Source: an uncultured Allobaculum sp.
Lineage (GTDB): Bacteria > Bacillota_I > Bacilli_A > Erysipelotrichales > Erysipelotrichaceae
Reading direction: 5' to 3'
DNA length: 19,931 nt
NCBI GenBank assembly: GCA_910579655.1
Contig: CAJTVE010000057.1
Span: forward strand, 1-19,931
The notes under the pieces were generated by a model. That model saw only the letters and a program-made list of their open reading frames with translations. It made no database searches and was not told where the DNA came from. A program made the translations under genes and the position numbers. Positions 6,758 to 14,435 of the stretch are shown one piece after another; position 1 is the stretch's first letter; each line of letters begins with the position of its first letter.

Positions 6758-7117
6758 ATGACAAAAGACGAACTCGATATGGTATCATTTGGCATCATTG
6801 CCGATGCCGGCGATGGCAAATCTTACGCGTTTGACGCGCTCAATGCAGCCCGTAAAGGGGATTTTGGCGGCTGTGAAGCTTTGCTTGCCAAAGCTCGGAC
6901 CGCCATTGAAAAAGGACGGCGTGCCCAGACAGACTTGTTGTTTGCGGAAATGAATGGTGAACATCACGATGTCAACGTTTTGCTGGTGCATTCACAGGAC
7001 CATCTGATGGATGCCATGCAGACGATGGATCTGGTCACGGAACTGGTTACACAGATTAAAGAACAGAAAAAATTAGAAAAACGAATAGAAGAGCTGGAAA
7101 GAAGGGTAGACAAGTGA
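6758..7117 (+). CDS. PTS lactose/cellobiose-type IIA component
   Basis: A 119-residue IIA domain of the Lac (lactose/cellobiose/diacetylchitobiose) PTS family. The motif L-L-V-H-S-Q-D-H-L-M-D-A at 75-86 places the phosphorylated histidine at His78, the same position as in LacF-type proteins; His82 and Asp81 follow, Asp81 fitting the trimer metal site. The C-terminus is a charged coiled-coil-like helix (K-L-E-K-R-I-E-E-L-E-R-R). It accepts phosphate from HPr and passes it to IIB. GAGG (6747-6750) lies seven bases before the ATG. The stop overlaps the GTG of the IIB gene. No IIC permease is in this window, so the transporter partner must lie elsewhere. Confidence 0.92.
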   Translation: MTKDELDMVSFGIIADAGDGKSYAFDALNAARKGDFGGCEALLAKARTAIEKGRRAQTDLLFAEMNGEHHDVNVLLVHSQDHLMDAMQTMDLVTELVTQIKEQKKLEKRIEELERRVDK

Positions 7118-7410
7118 AAATTGCACTGATCTGTACTGGCGGCCTTTCAACCAACTGGATCATTAAACGGCTGGAAGAATTCGCAAACGACCATAATGAA
7201 GTGGTTGACTTAAAAGCGTATGGACTGACGGACTATTATCCAGCAGTTGCGCAGGCTGATGCGGTGCTTCTTGGACCGCAGATCAGCTACTATAAAGGTG
7301 AAATTGAACAGAAACTTGGCCATCCAATCGGCGTGATTTCCGCCAATGATTATGCAACGGCCAATGCAGAACATATTTTCGCTCAGGCATTCGAACTGGC
7401 AGGCAGGTAG
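7114..7410 (+). CDS. PTS lactose/cellobiose-type IIB component
   Basis: A 98-residue IIB domain. The N-terminal strand and P-loop K-I-A-L-I-C-T-G-G-L-S-T-N put the phosphorylated cysteine at Cys7, as in cellobiose/diacetylchitobiose IIB proteins, and L-L-G-P-Q-I-S-Y at 52-59 matches the family's central strand. It takes phosphate from the IIA partner encoded directly upstream and gives it to the incoming sugar through a IIC. The GTG start overlaps the IIA stop (GTGA), with AAGGG (7102-7106) seven bases before, so the pair is coupled. The gene is the last of its operon: a terminator hairpin begins within its final codons. Confidence 0.85.
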   Translation: MKIALICTGGLSTNWIIKRLEEFANDHNEVVDLKAYGLTDYYPAVAQADAVLLGPQISYYKGEIEQKLGHPIGVISANDYATANAEHIFAQAFELAGR

Positions 7411-7422
7411 CCTGCTTTTTTT
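7399..7422 (+). terminator. Intrinsic terminator overlapping the IIB stop codon
   Basis: GCAGGC (7399-7404) pairs with GCCTGC (7410-7415) across a five-base loop, followed by seven T. The 5' arm lies inside the last codons of the IIB gene. Confidence 0.85.
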
Positions 7423-7816
7423 CGTCTTTTGGATATGAAATTCAAATCTTATTCGTTTGGTATCTTTGAGATAAAATATCAGTCACTTGAAATAATTTCT
7501 TATCTTAAACAAACAGACCAAATGGATTCAGGCAGCCATGAAAAAGAACAGGTGCAAACGATCATTTGTCATCGAAGAAAGGGGTGAAAAATTAAGAAAT
7601 GATCAAAAACAGAATTGTATAAATACCCAAATTATCTGAAATTGTCGAATGAAAGTTTTCAGCAGGCATAAAAGTTTTCTTTTTCTTTCAAACCAGTATG
7701 ATGAAGTGGCAGGCTTAAATGTTTGAGAAACGATACAAAACAACGCAAATGGTTTCATTTTAGCTTTGAACCAATAAAGAGTAATCAATTATTTGGAAAA
7801 TCTTAACAAAATGCCG
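7423..7816. other. Long AT-rich gap before a small protein gene
   Basis: About 390 bases with no frame I can support on either strand; a 61-codon minus-strand frame (7603-7788) has no ribosome binding site. The region is AT-rich and probably carries control sequences for the small gene at 7912, but I see no known riboswitch. Confidence 0.5.
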
Positions 7817-7845
7817 TTGAAAGAAGTTTCTGAAACTGATAACAT
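7817..7845 (+). promoter_or_regulatory. Promoter candidate for the 56-aa protein
   Basis: -35 TTGAAA (7817-7822), 17-base spacer, -10 TAACAT (7840-7845). A small hairpin, TTGAGC-CAA-GCTCAA (7845-7859) followed by ATTTTT, overlaps the expected transcript start. Confidence 0.5.
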
Positions 7846-7911
7846 TGAGCCAAGCTCAAATTTTTCATCATCTGAAAAATTTCTGAAAATATTTACAGGA
7901 GGAAAACGTAT

Positions 7912-8082
7912 ATGGCATCTGCAGTGAACGAGATTCAGTTAAATGACCTCGAAGGAGTTCAGGTTGTAGTCGATGAAGAAAAAGCTCTCTCTTCCAAAAA
8001 GCGTGATAACCGTTTTGCTGAACTTCTTGAGTATTTCTGGAATGAAGACGAAAAGGCTGAGGCTGTTCTGAACGAAGACTAG
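7912..8082 (+). CDS. Small acidic protein of unknown function (56 aa)
   Basis: A 56-codon frame from ATG 7912 to TAG 8082 with an ideal ribosome binding site (AGGAGG, 7897-7902, nine bases before the ATG). The product is acidic: an N-terminal N-E-I-Q-L-N-D-L-E-G, a short basic patch S-K-K-R-D-N-R at about 28-34, an aromatic/leucine helix F-A-E-L-L-E-Y-F-W, and the acidic end A-V-L-N-E-D. It has no Cys, no signal or membrane segment and no double-glycine site, so it is not an obvious peptide-bacteriocin precursor. I recognise no family. It stands alone between two terminators with its own promoter candidate, which argues that it is real. A small regulatory or protein-binding role is possible, but this is a guess. 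Confidence 0.6.
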   Translation: MASAVNEIQLNDLEGVQVVVDEEKALSSKKRDNRFAELLEYFWNEDEKAEAVLNED

Positions 8083-8147
8083 TTCTGGACCAACTGTCTG
8101 AACTCAAATAGCTCAGCACTGATAATTTTTGATTGAATAGTTGATAA

Positions 8148-8192
8148 AAGATGAGGTGATCTTCACGGACAACAAGACTGCCTCTTTTTTTT
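8148..8192 (+). terminator. Imperfect terminator after the small acidic protein
   Basis: GAGG (8153-8156) pairs with CCTC (8181-8184) and TCTT (8160-8163) with AAGA (8174-8177), separated by an internal loop; an eight-base T-run (8185-8192) follows and could pair with the A-run before the stem. The rest of the gap to 8420 holds only the minus-strand terminator below and T-rich sequence. Confidence 0.5.
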
Positions 8193-8270
8193 ATGCCATT
8201 AATTTTATAGTTCGAGATCGTTGGCTTTACGGATCGTGACTGTTTCTTTTGTTTTTTTTTTGCTGTGGCC

Positions 8271-8297
8271 AAAGAAAAAGACTGCCAGAAGCAGTCT
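8271..8297 (-). terminator. Terminator for the histidine phosphatase gene
   Basis: On the minus strand AGACTGC and GCAGTCT (8297-8291 and 8285-8279) enclose a five-base loop and run into TTTTTCTTT. It lies about 125 bases past the stop of the phosphatase gene. Confidence 0.7.
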
Positions 8298-8420
8298 GAA
8301 ATCCTGGGCCTGAAAACAGGAACAGCTGGATTCAAAATTGAATCCTGAAAATGGAGAGAATTGAACAGATTTTATGATATTAAACAGTTAATATTTGATA
8401 GCCATTCAGAGAAGAGGCTG

Positions 8421-9044
8421 TTACTGGTCAATCATGACGGACAGCTGCGATGGCGTATCCGGTTTGAGGTCTTTGACATGCTCATTGATGATGTCGTTGA
8501 GAGTGAATTTGCCATCTTCATAGTCGAAGTCGTAAATAATGCAGTTATCAAACTTGCGAAGTTTCTTTGCCTTCTTTGGGTCGATGGCATTGGCAAAACG
8601 AAATGAGCAGGCACCATGCGCGCAGGCAAGAATCGTATGGCCCGGATCTTTTTCCATAATATCGGTCAGTGTATCGACCATTCGCTTTTCAACCTCTTCA
8701 CGGGCTTCGCCCCCAAAGGGAACATACATATGGGCCGGATCTTTGCCGCCTGGATTGCCTTTGCTGATTGGTTCGCCTTCAAGAGTGCCGTAGTGAAATT
8801 CTTTCAGGCCAGGAACCCGCGTATATGGTTGATCTGTAATCTCCTGAATCGTCTGTTCGGTCCGGCCAAGCGTCGAACAATAATAGGAATCTGGCTCAAT
8901 GTGGTGTTCGTCCAGCCATTTGCGAACCGCTCTGGCCTGTTTATGGCCAAGCGGAGTCAAAGGAGAATCGCACCAGCCCTGAATCAAATTTTTTTCGTTG
9001 AAAAGTGTCTGGCCATGGCGGACCAGGTAAAGTTTCTTTTTCAT
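8421..9044 (-). CDS. Histidine phosphatase family protein (phosphoglycerate mutase-like)
   Basis: A 207-residue branch of the histidine phosphatase superfamily. The signature L-V-R-H-G-Q-T at 7-13 contains the phosphorylated His10; S-T-L-G-R-T-E-Q-T at 57-65 supplies the active-site Arg61; L-K-E-F-H-Y-G-T-L-E-G at 80-90 holds the acid residue Glu82; and A-C-A-H-G-A-C-S near the C-terminus supplies the second catalytic His. Such small proteins are usually broad phosphatases rather than glycolytic mutases; the true substrate is not visible. Start: AAAGGAG five bases before ATG at 9044; an upstream in-frame extension to 9182 lacks a ribosome binding site and runs through the leader hairpin, so I reject it. 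It is cytoplasmic and transcribed alone. Confidence 0.9.
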   Translation of the reverse strand: MKKKLYLVRHGQTLFNEKNLIQGWCDSPLTPLGHKQARAVRKWLDEHHIEPDSYYCSTLGRTEQTIQEITDQPYTRVPGLKEFHYGTLEGEPISKGNPGGKDPAHMYVPFGGEAREEVEKRMVDTLTDIMEKDPGHTILACAHGACSFRFANAIDPKKAKKLRKFDNCIIYDFDYEDGKFTLNDIINEHVKDLKPDTPSQLSVMIDQ

Positions 9045-9060
9045 AATGGCTCCTTTCTGC

Positions 9061-9119
9061 ACAAAACAAAGCGGATTCAAAAAAAATACTCCGGAATTCG
9101 ACAGATGGCTTTGTTTTGT
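9061..9119 (-). promoter_or_regulatory. 12-bp inverted repeat in the phosphatase leader
   Basis: ACAAAACAAAGC (9061-9072) and GCTTTGTTTTGT (9108-9119) are perfect inverted repeats around 35 bases. In the minus-strand transcript the 3' arm ends four bases before the AAAGGAG of the histidine phosphatase gene, so a leader hairpin could affect its translation. The loop contains an eight-U run. Confidence 0.6.
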
Positions 9120-9588
9120 ACGGATCCGTAATTTCTTTGTAAATAGAATCGCATCGGATGAAATCGATCTGATATAAGGCACATAGTTAGTCTAGGCTTT
9201 TGTACAATTCATCGAAAGTGAGAGCCTCATCTTTTATCTGGCTGGTCGTCCATAGTGGATGAAACTGTAAGATGGCGGTACAATCTGAAAGGAAGAAACT
9301 CCCGTATTTTCGGCCTTTTAGCCAAAATGCACAGGAGGAAAAGAGTTTGAAAGAGTTTGAAAGAGTTTGAATACAAGAAGATAAAAAGCTTTAGAAGAAT
9401 GTTCAAAGGGATGAATTCAGAAAAGAAGCTGGGACTTGGGCTGTACACAATCCCTGGCAGACTGGCAGAATAGGAGCAATCCCTGTCGGGATTCCAGAAT
9501 CGTTTCTTGTGAATATCTAGACTTTTTATACTTTTAAGGTATTCTATAAGCGGCCGTATAGGTAGGCCTGATGGTTAAGGACAACAAC
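9120..9588. other. Intergenic region before transketolase
   Basis: No conventional gene. It contains a candidate minus-strand promoter area near 9170-9200 (no clear consensus), AGGAGG at 9333-9338, a triple 10-bp tandem repeat (9341-9370), a small inverted repeat AATCCC-TGTC-GGGATT (9478-9493), and AT-rich sequence with TATACT and TATTCT before transketolase, none with a convincing -35. Confidence 0.5.
9341..9370 (+). repeat. 10-bp tandem repeat, three copies, after a Shine-Dalgarno
   Basis: AAGAGTTTGA repeats exactly three times (9341-9350, 9351-9360, 9361-9370), directly after AGGAGG (9333-9338). The TTG at 9347, eight bases after it, opens a frame that stops after seven codons with three copies; deletion of one unit would open a 38-codon frame ending at TAG 9471-9473. 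Confidence 0.85.
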
Positions 9589-11586
9589 ATGACAAAAATA
9601 GACGAATTATCCGTGAATGCAATCCGGACGCTTGCAGCTGACCAGATTCAGAAAGCAAACTCCGGCCACCCTGGAGCCCCTTTAGGAACGGCTCCAATGA
9701 TGTATGAACTTTACGCGAATGCGATGAATCACAACCCAAAAAATCCGAAATGGGAAAATCGCGACCGTTTTATTTTATCCGGTGGACATGGCTCTGCTGG
9801 TCTCTATGCTTTGCTTCATCTGTTTGACTATGGAATCACTCTGGAAGATCTGAAAAACTTCCGGCAGCTGAATTCCCTGACCCCTGGACATCCTGAATAT
9901 GGACACACCACTGCTGTTGAATGCTCCACTGGACCTCTTGGTTCCGGCCTTTGCGCAGCGGTTGGTATGGCCGCAGCTGAAGAATTTTTAGCTGATAAAT
10001 TCAACCGCCCAAATTATCCGATTGTTGATCACTACACCTTTGTTGAAGTCGGAGATGGCGATCTGATGGAAGGAATTTCCCAGGAAGCTCTGTCTTTGGC
10101 AGGCACGCTGAAACTGGGCAAAATGATTATTCTTTACGATTCCAACAACATCACCATTGAAGGCGACACTGCACCAGTCTTTAGTGAAGATGTGAATAAA
10201 CGCATGGAAGCTTTAGGGTATTCCACATGGATTATTGAAGATGGCAACGATCTCGAAGCCATTCATAAAGCCATTGAAGAAGCCAAAGCTGATACAGAGC
10301 ATCCTTCTTTCATTACTGTAAAAACCAAAATTGGTTACGGTTCTCCAAAAGAAGGCAGTGCCTCCAGCCATGGTGAACCCCTTGGCGAAGACAATGTCAA
10401 AGCGCTCAAACGCAACCTTGGCTACCCGGAAGAGGAACACTTCTATGTTCCGGAAGAAGTGTATGCTCACTTCAAAGAACTCTCCAGACGGGGCGAAAAG
10501 GCTGAAGAAGAATGGCAGAAAATGTATGACACCTACAAGGCTGAATATCCAGAACTGGAAGCTGAATACCGCGCCATGTTTAACCAAATGCCAGATCAAA
10601 AAGCTCTGGAAGAGGCCAACCTGTTTGGTGTAACGGACAAACCAGAAGCAACTCGTGCTTCTTCTGGAAAAATCCTCAACAAACTCAAAGATGTAATGCC
10701 AAACCTTGTCGGCGGTTCTGCTGACTTAGGTCCATCCAATAAGACCATTATGGCAGGGGAAGGGGATTTCTCCCCTGAAAACCGCAGCGGCCGCAACTTC
10801 CACTTCGGTGTAAGAGAGCTTGCTATGGCTGGCATTGCCAATGGTCTGGCTTTAGCTGGCTTAAGACCGTATGCCGCAACTTTCTTTGTCTTCTCTGACT
10901 ATGCAAAACCAATGGCAAGACTGGCTTGCTTAATGGATCTGCCAGTGACTTACGTCTACACGCATGACTCCATTGGTGTTGGTGAAGACGGCCCAACTCA
11001 CCAGCCAATTGAACATCTGGCAAGCTATCGCTCTATTCCAAACATGGTTGTCTTCCGTCCTGCTGATGCAACAGAAACGGCTGCCGGCTGGACATTAGCT
11101 GCCACCCGTGTCGATGGCCCAACGGCCCTGATTCTGACTCGCCAGAACGTTGAACAGGTTCCAACGACATCCAAGGAAGCCTTAAAGGGCGCCTATGTGG
11201 TTAAAGAATCCAAAGGCGAAGTTCCAGAAGCGATCTTCATTGCTTCCGGTTCTGAAGTTGCACCAACAATCAAAGCAGCTGAACTTCTTGAAAAAGAAGG
11301 GGTAGACTGCCGCGTTGTTTCTATGCCGAGTATGGAACTCTTCGAAATGCAGCCTCGGGAATACCGCGAACAGATTCTGCCAAGATCCGTCCGCAACCGT
11401 GTTTCTGTTGAAGCCTCTAAAGACTTCGGCTGGGGCAAGTACATCGGAATCGATGGCCAGATGGTTGGCATGAAGAACTTTGGTACTTCCGCACCGGGCA
11501 GCCTGCTGTTTGAATACTATGGCTTTACTCCTGAAAACATCGCCAAGACGATGCAGGACGTCATTGCGGAAAATAAAGAAGCATAA
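9589..11586 (+). CDS. tkt: Transketolase
   Basis: A complete 665-residue transketolase, the usual length. It moves two-carbon units between sugar phosphates in the non-oxidative pentose phosphate pathway using thiamine diphosphate. Motifs: K-A-N-S-G-H-P-G at 22-29 with catalytic His27; G-G-H-G-S at 65-69; the TPP/metal motif G-D-G-D-L-M-E-G at 155-162 ending N-N at 186-187; and in the second half the pyrimidine domain with F-F-V-F-S-D-Y and D-S-I-G-V-G-E-D-G-P-T-H-Q-P, followed by the C-terminal domain. Start: AAGGA (9577-9581) lies seven bases before ATG 9589, better than the ATG 18 bases earlier; family members start near this point. Cytoplasmic, transcribed alone, ended by a strong terminator. 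Confidence 0.97.
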   Translation: MTKIDELSVNAIRTLAADQIQKANSGHPGAPLGTAPMMYELYANAMNHNPKNPKWENRDRFILSGGHGSAGLYALLHLFDYGITLEDLKNFRQLNSLTPGHPEYGHTTAVECSTGPLGSGLCAAVGMAAAEEFLADKFNRPNYPIVDHYTFVEVGDGDLMEGISQEALSLAGTLKLGKMIILYDSNNITIEGDTAPVFSEDVNKRMEALGYSTWIIEDGNDLEAIHKAIEEAKADTEHPSFITVKTKIGYGSPKEGSASSHGEPLGEDNVKALKRNLGYPEEEHFYVPEEVYAHFKELSRRGEKAEEEWQKMYDTYKAEYPELEAEYRAMFNQMPDQKALEEANLFGVTDKPEATRASSGKILNKLKDVMPNLVGGSADLGPSNKTIMAGEGDFSPENRSGRNFHFGVRELAMAGIANGLALAGLRPYAATFFVFSDYAKPMARLACLMDLPVTYVYTHDSIGVGEDGPTHQPIEHLASYRSIPNMVVFRPADATETAAGWTLAATRVDGPTALILTRQNVEQVPTTSKEALKGAYVVKESKGEVPEAIFIASGSEVAPTIKAAELLEKEGVDCRVVSMPSMELFEMQPREYREQILPRSVRNRVSVEASKDFGWGKYIGIDGQMVGMKNFGTSAPGSLLFEYYGFTPENIAKTMQDVIAENKEA

Positions 11587-11674
11587 GCCTTCTTTTGATA
11601 GAAATGAGGCGGAAACCATTCTGAGTCTTTGCTTCTGTCTTCTTTGATTCAATTTCGCTTTTGTTTTGCCTGTC

Positions 11675-11715
11675 AGGCAGTCAGAGATAAAGAACTTCTG
11701 ACTGCCTTTTTTTTT
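11675..11715 (+). terminator. Intrinsic terminator after transketolase
   Basis: AGGCAGTCAGA (11675-11685) pairs with TCTGACTGCCT (11697-11707), followed by a T-run to 11715. The rest of the gap to 11893 contains no gene; a weak promoter for the next gene may be TTGTCA (11840-11845) with TATTCT (11865-11870), spacer 19. Confidence 0.92.
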
Positions 11716-11893
11716 ATGCCTTCTTTTGGATCGGGCCGGATCGATAACAGTCCGAAAAAGATTGGAAGAAGGGATATTGTGCCAGAGAAAATCGAAAAGG
11801 GAAGGGCGAAAATGCAAATTAAAATTGAAAACGATGGTTTTGTCATGAAAACGCTTGTTCGTGTTATTCTGAAAATAAGAAAGAGGTACTTAC

Positions 11894-12412
11894 ATGCGAC
11901 GAATTCCAATCAATATTTATGAATATGCCGGACAGATTCTTGAACAGCTGCCAAAGGGGATCCTGTTATCTACTCGTGCCGATGACAAGATGGATACCAT
12001 GGTCATCGGCTGGGGAACATTAGGAACAGATTGGGGATTGCCGGTCTTTACGGTATTTGTCCGCCAGAGCCGCTATACGAAAGTTCTTCTGGACAAAAAT
12101 CCAGAGTTTACCATTAACGTTCCGCTCAAAGATGCGGATGTACGCCGGATTATTGGTTTTTGTGGAACAAAATCCGGCCGTGATTACGACAAGTTCAAGG
12201 AAATGGATCTGACGGTCGTCCCGGGTGAAAAAGTTTTGGCACCAGCTATTGCCCAGTTTCCAATCACGCTGGAATGCAAAGTGATTTACCAGCAGGACCA
12301 GGATGCAGCAGCCATTCCAGCCGACATCAAAAAGCGCTACTATCCAACCGGTGACTACCATACGGCTTATACCGGGCAGATCATTAGCGCGTACCTGCTG
12401 GTTGGCGAATAG
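11894..12412 (+). CDS. Flavin reductase family protein (FMN-binding split barrel)
   Basis: A 172-residue protein of the flavin reductase-like domain family. Typical features are the opening strand G-I-L-L-S-T-R-A near 22-29, M-V-I-G-W-G-T-L-G at 36-44 (the position where this family has W-G or A-W motifs), F-V-R-Q-S-R-Y-T at about 55-62, and F-T-I-N-V-P followed by the F-C-G-T-K-S-G-R-D-Y-D-K-F region, which contacts FMN in relatives. Members use FMN to reduce flavins or other small substrates; the substrate cannot be read here. Ribosome binding site AAGAGGT (11881-11887) six bases before the ATG. It stands alone and ends at a large bidirectional terminator. Confidence 0.85.
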   Translation: MRRIPINIYEYAGQILEQLPKGILLSTRADDKMDTMVIGWGTLGTDWGLPVFTVFVRQSRYTKVLLDKNPEFTINVPLKDADVRRIIGFCGTKSGRDYDKFKEMDLTVVPGEKVLAPAIAQFPITLECKVIYQQDQDAAAIPADIKKRYYPTGDYHTAYTGQIISAYLLVGE

Positions 12413-12554
12413 ACAGATCCAGGCCTTTTGAGGCGAAAAACGACTTGTCTGGCGAAAACTTCAGCCAGAAGAGGCAATCTCCAAAGAAGAGCGCCAGAGC
12501 TGAAGCTGCCTGATTTCCAGTTTTTACCTTTTTTCAAATCTCTGCGCTTTCGGC

Positions 12555-12620
12555 AAAACAGCACCAGACAAAAAAGGTTCTTCTCATGCAAAGCAGAATC
12601 TTTTTGTCTGGTGCTGTTTT
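12555..12620. terminator. Large bidirectional terminator
   Basis: A perfect 20-bp inverted repeat (12555-12574 with 12601-12620), A-rich at its outer 5' edge and T-rich at its outer 3' edge, enclosing 26 bases that can extend the stem imperfectly. It separates the convergent flavin reductase and glycosyltransferase genes and can stop both. Confidence 0.92.
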
Positions 12621-12654
12621 GATTTGTAAACTTGAATGAAGACTGGAATCTGGC

Positions 12655-13824
12655 TTAATCGTTTTTGAAAGAAGCAGCTGAACTCTGAGCAGGCGATGCC
12701 GGGATTTTTTCGTTGAGCATGACCGCGCATTCAACCCAGTCGGCCAGGCGTTTGGTATTGTCTGCAAACCAGGAGGGCTTTGAAGAGCCTTCCAGTGGTC
12801 TGGCCAGAAGCTTTTCTGTCATTGGACGAATATCAGCCGAGCTTCTGGCATACAGGGCCAGATTGTGGTGTTCGAAAAACTTGGCGTTGGCACTTTCGCA
12901 GCCCGGAATTGGATTGGCCAGCAATAAAGGGGTGTTGCAGGCACTGGCTTCGGTGATCGAAAGGCCGCCTGGCTTGGTGATGTAAACAGAACAAAGATGC
13001 AGATAGTCAACCATCTGATGGGTAAAACCCAGCGGATGGACATGAGGCTGTCTGGCATGGGTGATCTGTTCTTCCAGTCCCTGGTTGCTTGCGCAAAGCA
13101 CCAGTGCTTCCAGATCCTCATGGCTTTCCAACAAAGGAACCAGTTCTTTTAAAATGGAATAGATGCCATTGGTTCCCATACTGCCGCCGCCAATGAGAAT
13201 ATAGCGTTTTGAAGCATCCAGTCCCAGGTTTTGGGCAGCCTGCTGGCGCGAAAGCGGTCTGGAAAAAACTGGGTTGATGGGAATACCGGTTGGAATCAGC
13301 CGCGAACAGGCGACTCCTTCGGCATGGAACTCATCTGCCAGGGCTGGATAAGGCAGGGTCATCCAGGTCGTGTTCACATCACACTCGAAAGGAATGCAGG
13401 TGTAGTCAGTTGGAACCATAATGGAAGGCGGCACAGGATAGCCATGCCTGGCTAGCCAGGTAAGCATGAGGCCGGGATAGGGCTGGGTACAGATGACAAT
13501 GTCGACGGGATTGGCCTGCAGCCATGCATACAGGGCTTTTGCGGTGTGTGCCTGGACGGCTAAAACAGGATCAGGCAGACCAAAAGCTTTTTCTGCTTTC
13601 AGATACAGTTCGCCAAGTTTATAGACATCGCCAAACAAAGCAGGGGAAAAGCGGACCAGGCTGACATAACTGTCCCCAACGCGATCCGCGGTTTTCTGGG
13701 AAAGCAGGGTATACGGATCAAAGAAGTGCGTTTTCCAGCCGCGCAGATTGAGTTCATCTGTAATCGCCTGGCCAGCCGCATTATGACCGCCGCCGGTTGA
13801 ACAGGAAAGAATCAGTGCTTCCAT
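12655..13824 (-). CDS. Diacylglycerol glycosyltransferase, UgtP/MGDG-synthase type
   Basis: A 389-residue GT28-type glycosyltransferase with the MGDG-synthase N-terminal domain. S-T-G-G-G-H-N at 9-15 is the glycine loop; P-T-D-Y-T-C-I-P at 138-145 matches the acceptor-domain segment; the C-terminal domain has L-I-G-G-G-S-M-G at 210-217 and the sugar-nucleotide site K-P-G-G-L-S-I-T-E-A at 284-293, followed by N-P-I-P-G-C-E at 304-310. The enzyme moves a hexose from UDP-sugar to diacylglycerol at the inner membrane face, giving glycolipid and lipoteichoic acid anchor. Start: GGAGGT (13839-13834) nine bases before the ATG. The first 13 bases overlap the end of the plsY gene, so lipid acylation and glycosylation are coupled. 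Confidence 0.9.
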   Translation of the reverse strand: MEALILSCSTGGGHNAAGQAITDELNLRGWKTHFFDPYTLLSQKTADRVGDSYVSLVRFSPALFGDVYKLGELYLKAEKAFGLPDPVLAVQAHTAKALYAWLQANPVDIVICTQPYPGLMLTWLARHGYPVPPSIMVPTDYTCIPFECDVNTTWMTLPYPALADEFHAEGVACSRLIPTGIPINPVFSRPLSRQQAAQNLGLDASKRYILIGGGSMGTNGIYSILKELVPLLESHEDLEALVLCASNQGLEEQITHARQPHVHPLGFTHQMVDYLHLCSVYITKPGGLSITEASACNTPLLLANPIPGCESANAKFFEHHNLALYARSSADIRPMTEKLLARPLEGSSKPSWFADNTKRLADWVECAVMLNEKIPASPAQSSAASFKND

Positions 13825-14435
13825 ACAAGTTTTACCTCCAGTCTGTTTTTGATTTCTTTGGATAAAGCCATACGCACCAGAACCACGCCAGAAATGAGCA
13901 GCAGTCCATAGCGCACAAACAGGTTTACCGGTTCCAGAAAGCTGATGGCGGGACACAGCAAGTAAACAAGAATTGTCAGATAGTAGTCTGGAGAAACCTG
14001 GATAATCCCTTTAAACAGAAGAAACAGAATCGCAAACGTGCCCAAAGGCCAGAATCCGAGACCGCCCGCCCATAAAGCAGCCAGAACGCCGAAAGTTGTC
14101 GTGATTCCCTTGCCGCCGCGAAAATGTGAAAAAATCGAGAAGTCATGGCCCAGAATCGGAGCGGCCATGACCAGACCGAGTCCATAGTTCAATGGATCTG
14201 GCGCCTGCAGCAGATAGATCCCGACTGGAAGAAAGCCCTTGGCCAGATCGCCGATCAATACAAAAAGGCCAGCCTGAAAACCGCCATAGCGAAAGGCGTC
14301 AAATACGCCGGGATTGTGATCTGCAGCTTGGATGGCCAGATCGCGATGGGCAAAAAAACGCCCATAAAGATGGAAAAACAGAATGCTGCCGCAAAGATAT
14401 CCCAAAAAAATATAGAAAATCAGGTTTTTTATCAT
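13812..14435 (-). CDS. plsY: PlsY-like glycerol-3-phosphate acyltransferase
   Basis: A 207-residue, multi-pass membrane protein (about five to seven hydrophobic helices) of the PlsY family, which moves the acyl group of acyl-phosphate to glycerol-3-phosphate, the first step of phosphatidate synthesis. G-Y-L-C-G-S-I at 12-18, G-D-L-A-K-G at 62-67, G-H-D-F-S at 96-100 and H-F-R-G-G-K-G at 104-110 match conserved loops. The second PlsY motif, usually S-G-N-x-G-A-T-N, is here D-H-N-P-G-V-F-D, a divergent form, so the substrate may differ and the call is less sure than the fold. Start: ATG 14435 is the first in frame, with only GAGG two bases before it and a TATAAT 6 bases upstream. It overlaps the glycosyltransferase start downstream. 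Confidence 0.85.
   Translation of the reverse strand: MIKNLIFYIFLGYLCGSILFFHLYGRFFAHRDLAIQAADHNPGVFDAFRYGGFQAGLFVLIGDLAKGFLPVGIYLLQAPDPLNYGLGLVMAAPILGHDFSIFSHFRGGKGITTTFGVLAALWAGGLGFWPLGTFAILFLLFKGIIQVSPDYYLTILVYLLCPAISFLEPVNLFVRYGLLLISGVVLVRMALSKEIKNRLEVKLVWKH

Noticed and set aside
7603..7788. 61-codon minus-strand hydrophobic frame
   Set aside because: Starts with TTG, lacks a ribosome binding site and has a random composition.
9044..9182. 46-residue N-terminal extension of the histidine phosphatase frame
   Set aside because: It reads through the leader inverted repeat, lacks a ribosome binding site and precedes a Met with an ideal one at the family's normal start.
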